Made by a program: the position numbers and the translations under genes. A DNA stretch of 14,558 bases from Proteiniphilum sp. UBA4084 (GTDB lineage Bacteria; Bacteroidota; Bacteroidia; Bacteroidales; Dysgonomonadaceae): positions 1 through 14,558 of the forward strand of contig DFYK01000016.1 in NCBI GenBank assembly GCA_002383605.1, read 5' to 3'. Below the pieces are notes generated by a model. It saw only the letters and a list, made by a program, of their open reading frames with translations. It was not told where the DNA came from and searched no databases. The stretch's first letter is position 1. Every line of letters starts with the position of its first letter. Below, in pieces: positions 13,099 to 14,558 of this stretch.

Positions 13099-13113
13099 AA
13101 ATTACGGTAATTT
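13099..13113. terminator. Possible weak terminator after the A1S_2505-like gene
   Basis: A short inverted repeat, AAATTAC-G-GTAATTT, begins 3 bp after the stop and runs into a T tract. The usable stem is only about 5 A/T pairs, so it is at best a weak terminator, or else a small palindromic operator for the next gene. Confidence 0.2.
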
Positions 13114-13238
13114 TTTAAAGTATTTCTTTACGAATCGCTTTGTGATGATTAATTTGTACGTGTGATGCATGTTGTCAACAACCCAACAAAAATACGCTGT
13201 GCGTTGTTTATGGTTGAAACAGTTTAAAAATCACGAAA

Positions 13239-13982
13239 ATGAAAGGATTTATCATCACTTTTCTGCTTATGGGTATTTTTCAAACTATACAGCCACAATC
13301 ACTGAAAACGGTTTCTTATCAGGATGGAACCCAAAAATTAAATGGACTGGTCACTTCCAATGCCGGTAAGCAGTTGCCGGGCGTACTTATCCTGCCTGCC
13401 TGGAAGGGTGCGGACAGTGAAGCGCGTACTGCCGCGCTGAACCTCGAAAAAGAGGGATATATTGCTTTTATCGCCGACATCTATGGCGAAGGAAACACAC
13501 CGGCGGATAATGAAGCGGCTGCAAAACTTTCCAGCACCTACAAGAATGATTACCGGGCCTATCAACACAGGATTTCGCTGGCTCTGGATCAACTGAAAGC
13601 ACAGGGCGCAAAGGCAGATAAAATTGTGGTGATCGGATATTGCTTTGGCGGTACCGGAGCCCTGGAAGCGGCACGGGCAGGATTTAACCTGCAGGGAGTG
13701 GTTTCCATTCACGGCGGGTTGAGTAAAGATGAAAACCGGCCCAATAAGCCCATTCATACAAAAATACTGGTGGAGCATCCGGCAGAGGACAAGAGCGTAT
13801 CCCGGGAGGATCTCGACAATCTGGTAAAAGAGTTGAATGAAGGCAACGCAGATTGGCAAATCATTACCTATGCCCACACCGGCCACACCTTCACAAATCC
13901 GGAATCGCCCGAATACAATGAAGTAATGGCAAAGAGAGCATGGAGCCACACGTTGCTGTTTCTGAAAGAGGTGTTGAAGTAG
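13239..13982 (+). CDS. Secreted dienelactone hydrolase-family protein
   Basis: A 247-residue alpha/beta hydrolase of the dienelactone hydrolase family. The Cys-Asp-His triad is visible: Cys135 in the nucleophile elbow GYCFGG (133-138), Asp184 in HPAEDKSV (180-187) and His216 in THTGHTF-like AHTGHTF (212-218). LPAWKGADSEAR (52-63) and ADIYGEG (79-85) are also typical. The first 20 residues (MKGFIITFLLMGIFQTIQPQ) look like a signal peptide, so the enzyme probably acts in the periplasm. The real substrate is unlikely to be dienelactone; homologues in gut and sediment Bacteroidetes are generic esterases. ATG 13239 has an A-rich leader. The 143-bp gap upstream has no clear promoter match. The acpH-like gene follows after 21 bp in the same frame, so the two are probably cotranscribed. 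Confidence 0.92.
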   Translation: MKGFIITFLLMGIFQTIQPQSLKTVSYQDGTQKLNGLVTSNAGKQLPGVLILPAWKGADSEARTAALNLEKEGYIAFIADIYGEGNTPADNEAAAKLSSTYKNDYRAYQHRISLALDQLKAQGAKADKIVVIGYCFGGTGALEAARAGFNLQGVVSIHGGLSKDENRPNKPIHTKILVEHPAEDKSVSREDLDNLVKELNEGNADWQIITYAHTGHTFTNPESPEYNEVMAKRAWSHTLLFLKEVLK

Positions 13983-14003
13983 TTTACTTATTTTTATAAT
14001 AAT

Positions 14004-14558
14004 TTGAATTACCTGGCCCATATATATTTTTCGGACAGATGCCGTCAGGTTGCCGTTGGCAATTTCATCGGAGATTTTGTCAAAGGCCGGGGATATAAAG
14101 CGTACCCTTCGGGCATCAGAAAAGGAATCCTTTTGCACAGGCAAATCGATCATTTTACCGATAACCACCCGGTATTTAAGAAGACTGTGGAACTACTTCG
14201 GCCGTCTTTCGGGCGTTATTCGGGAATCATGGCCGACATGTATTATGATTATCTGCTTGCCTCCGATTTTGAACGGTACAGCAATGGGCAGAGCCTCGAC
14301 AAGTTTGCACGAAATTTTTACCTGTCGGCCTTACTTTACTACTGGTGGTTGCCCAAAAGAGTCAAAGGGTTCATTTTCCATTTCATAAAAACCAACCGTC
14401 TAAAGAGATATGGTACCTTCGACGGGCTGCAACAATCGCTCGAAATCATGTCGGTTCACAAGAGCACAGCAATCAATCCCACCCTTGGAATTGAGTTCCT
14501 TGTGGCAAACGAATCACAACTGAGAAACCATTTCGGTCAATTCATGACGGAGGCACTG
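14004..14558 (+). CDS. acpH: Acyl carrier protein phosphodiesterase, 3' end missing
   Basis: Partial gene: 185 codons are visible and the frame is open to the window edge, probably only a few residues short of the end. AcpH removes the 4'-phosphopantetheine arm from acyl carrier protein. The N-terminus reads (M)NYLAHIYFSDR, then GNFIGDFVKG with Asp24, the position of the metal-binding aspartate in E. coli AcpH. GILLHRQIDHFTDNH (41-55), RPSFGRYSGIMADMYYDYLLA, FYLSALLYYWWLPKRVKGFIFHF and INPTLGIEF follow and match the Bacteroidetes form of the family. The start must be TTG at 14004, because this codon stands where homologues have the initiator Met and no in-frame ATG or GTG lies between it and the preceding gene's stop. 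Cytoplasmic. Confidence 0.9.
   Translation, partial: MNYLAHIYFSDRCRQVAVGNFIGDFVKGRGYKAYPSGIRKGILLHRQIDHFTDNHPVFKKTVELLRPSFGRYSGIMADMYYDYLLASDFERYSNGQSLDKFARNFYLSALLYYWWLPKRVKGFIFHFIKTNRLKRYGTFDGLQQSLEIMSVHKSTAINPTLGIEFLVANESQLRNHFGQFMTEAL

Noticed and set aside
13338..14168. Minus-strand open frame of 276 codons opposite the dienelactone hydrolase and acpH genes
   Set aside because: Both plus-strand genes have intact family motifs and catalytic residues; the antisense translation is Cys/Ile-rich with no domain.

Overview
The window looks like ordinary chromosomal DNA of a member of the Bacteroidales. Several things point there: the gene order DUF4924 - rfbD - prfC, promoter -7 boxes of the Bacteroidetes form TAnnTTTG, A-rich leaders without Shine-Dalgarno sequences, and many secreted or lipoprotein glycan enzymes. 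A Porphyromonadaceae/Dysgonomonadaceae-type genome is my guess; I cannot place it more finely. I see no rRNA, tRNA, CRISPR array, intact insertion sequence or phage module.

Layout: (1) 3-3010, + strand: the end of a DUF4924 gene, rfbD (dTDP-rhamnose synthesis) and prfC (release factor 3). rfbD is bracketed by two related, degenerate 7-bp-periodic intergenic repeats. (2) 2989-3915, - strand: an MscS channel gene whose 3' end overlaps prfC. (3) 4002-5604, + strand: a secreted TPR protein and a secreted DUF1080 (3-keto-glycoside hydrolase-like) protein, ending at a strong bidirectional terminator. (4) 5702-8821, - strand: a cutC - GH20 beta-hexosaminidase lipoprotein operon. (5) 8822-9141: a divergent promoter region. 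(6) 9142-10216, + strand: a DUF2231 membrane protein and a rubrerythrin predicted to be a lipoprotein. (7) 10225-11386, - strand: a Tat-signal sugar phosphate isomerase/epimerase-like protein followed by a DUF4126 gene cut off after about 48 residues. (8) 11603-13095, + strand: a GH5 endoglucanase-type lipoprotein, translationally coupled to an A1S_2505-like protein of unknown role. (9) 13239-14558, + strand: a secreted dienelactone hydrolase-family protein and an acyl carrier protein phosphodiesterase gene that starts with TTG and runs off the window.

The common theme is envelope and glycan work: the GH20, GH5, DUF1080 and Tat sugar-isomerase proteins all carry export signals. A smaller oxidative-stress/redox pair is formed by DUF2231 and rubrerythrin. 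I found no convincing wholly new multi-gene system. The best leads are the heptad repeats around rfbD, the exported rubrerythrin paired with a His-rich membrane protein, the cutC-hexosaminidase operon, the GH5/A1S_2505 coupling, and the truncated DUF4126 gene with its unexplained 80-bp tail.
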